From Nitrospirota bacterium (GTDB lineage Bacteria; Nitrospirota; Nitrospiria; Nitrospirales; UBA8639), in contig CP070743.1 in assembly GCA_020348185.1 (NCBI GenBank), forward strand, positions 1,447,923-1,453,085: a stretch of 5,163 nt of DNA, read 5' to 3'. Each line of letters starts with the position of its first letter. The first letter of the stretch is position 1. The translations under genes were made by a program, and so were the position numbers. Below the pieces are notes generated by a model. The model searched no databases, had not been told where the DNA came from, and worked only from the letters and a program-made list of their open reading frames with translations. Of the stretch, positions 5,010 to 5,163 are shown one piece after another.

Positions 5010-5163
5010 TCACTTGGGTTCTCCGTATCCTCCTCCGCCGGGTGTTTCGATTTTCAACACATCGCCCGCTTTGACTTCAATGTGGCATTTGCCGGGTAAT
5101 TCTCGAGTTTGTCCATCGCGAAGCAGCCGATTCCGACCTGGCTGTCCGGGATGTCCGCCGTCA
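5010..5163 (-). CDS. Hydantoinase B/oxoprolinase-type subunit, C-terminal end (partial)
   Basis: The gene runs off the right edge; its last 50 codons and a TGA stop are present. The visible protein begins DGGHPGQPGRNRLLRDGQTR and ends ELPGKCHIEVKAGDVLKIE followed by TPGGGGYGEPK. The order G-x-P-G...N-x-L-L-R-D-G, then L-P-G-K, then A-G-D-V-L-x-I-x-T-P-G-G-G-G-x-G is the hallmark C-terminus of the hydantoinase B family (HyuB, 5-oxoprolinase C-terminal half, acetone carboxylase-type subunits). These are cytoplasmic subunits that work with a HyuA-type ATP-using partner on cyclic amides or related substrates. The exact substrate cannot be told from the tail. The partner gene would be expected upstream on the minus strand, beyond the window. 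The stop is followed by the palindromic repeat at 4944-4984. Confidence 0.92.
   Translation of the reverse strand, partial: DGGHPGQPGRNRLLRDGQTRELPGKCHIEVKAGDVLKIETPGGGGYGEPK

Overview
This 5.2 kb stretch looks like chromosomal DNA of a Gram-negative, lipopolysaccharide-bearing bacterium. It encodes a PagL-type outer-membrane protein, two lipoproteins and a secreted beta-propeller. Base composition is mixed, with fairly GC-rich genes and AT-rich gaps. Two intergenic copies of a CCCTCTCCC...GGGAGAGGG palindrome resemble repeats common in Nitrospirota, NC10 and many Proteobacteria. My lean is Nitrospirota or NC10, but the sequence does not prove it.

Layout, left to right. The last 56 codons of a Lon protease gene (plus strand) end at 171. 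Three minus-strand genes follow: an unrecognised cytoplasmic 251-residue protein with a CxxC...C cluster (248-1003), a secreted YncE/YVTN-like beta-propeller (1211-2362), and a PagL/acyloxyacyl-hydrolase-like outer-membrane barrel (2495-3160). An AT-rich gap then holds a stranded second Lon C-terminal fragment (3289-3483, plus strand), which looks like a pseudogene remnant. Beyond it lie more minus-strand genes: a lipoprotein (3480-3923), a second lipoprotein (4128-4541), and a 94-residue unrecognised protein (4579-4863). The window closes with the 3' end of a hydantoinase B/oxoprolinase-type gene (5010-5163, minus strand).

How the genes relate. The barrel gene and the propeller gene run in the same direction 132 bp apart, so they may form one envelope-directed unit. 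The 94-residue gene and the second lipoprotein gene are 37 bp apart and probably co-transcribed. The two lipoprotein genes share a leader: the same ACAAATTTA box, the same AAGGA site at the same spacing, and the same first six residues (MPIRLI). Their mature parts look unrelated.

I see no tRNA, rRNA, CRISPR array, transposase or defence gene, and no clear new multi-gene system. The observations most worth following are the orphan Lon tail about 3.3 kb from the end of the other lon gene, the shared lipoprotein leader, and the G8 tract in the signal peptide of the PagL-like gene, which also lacks an ATG start.
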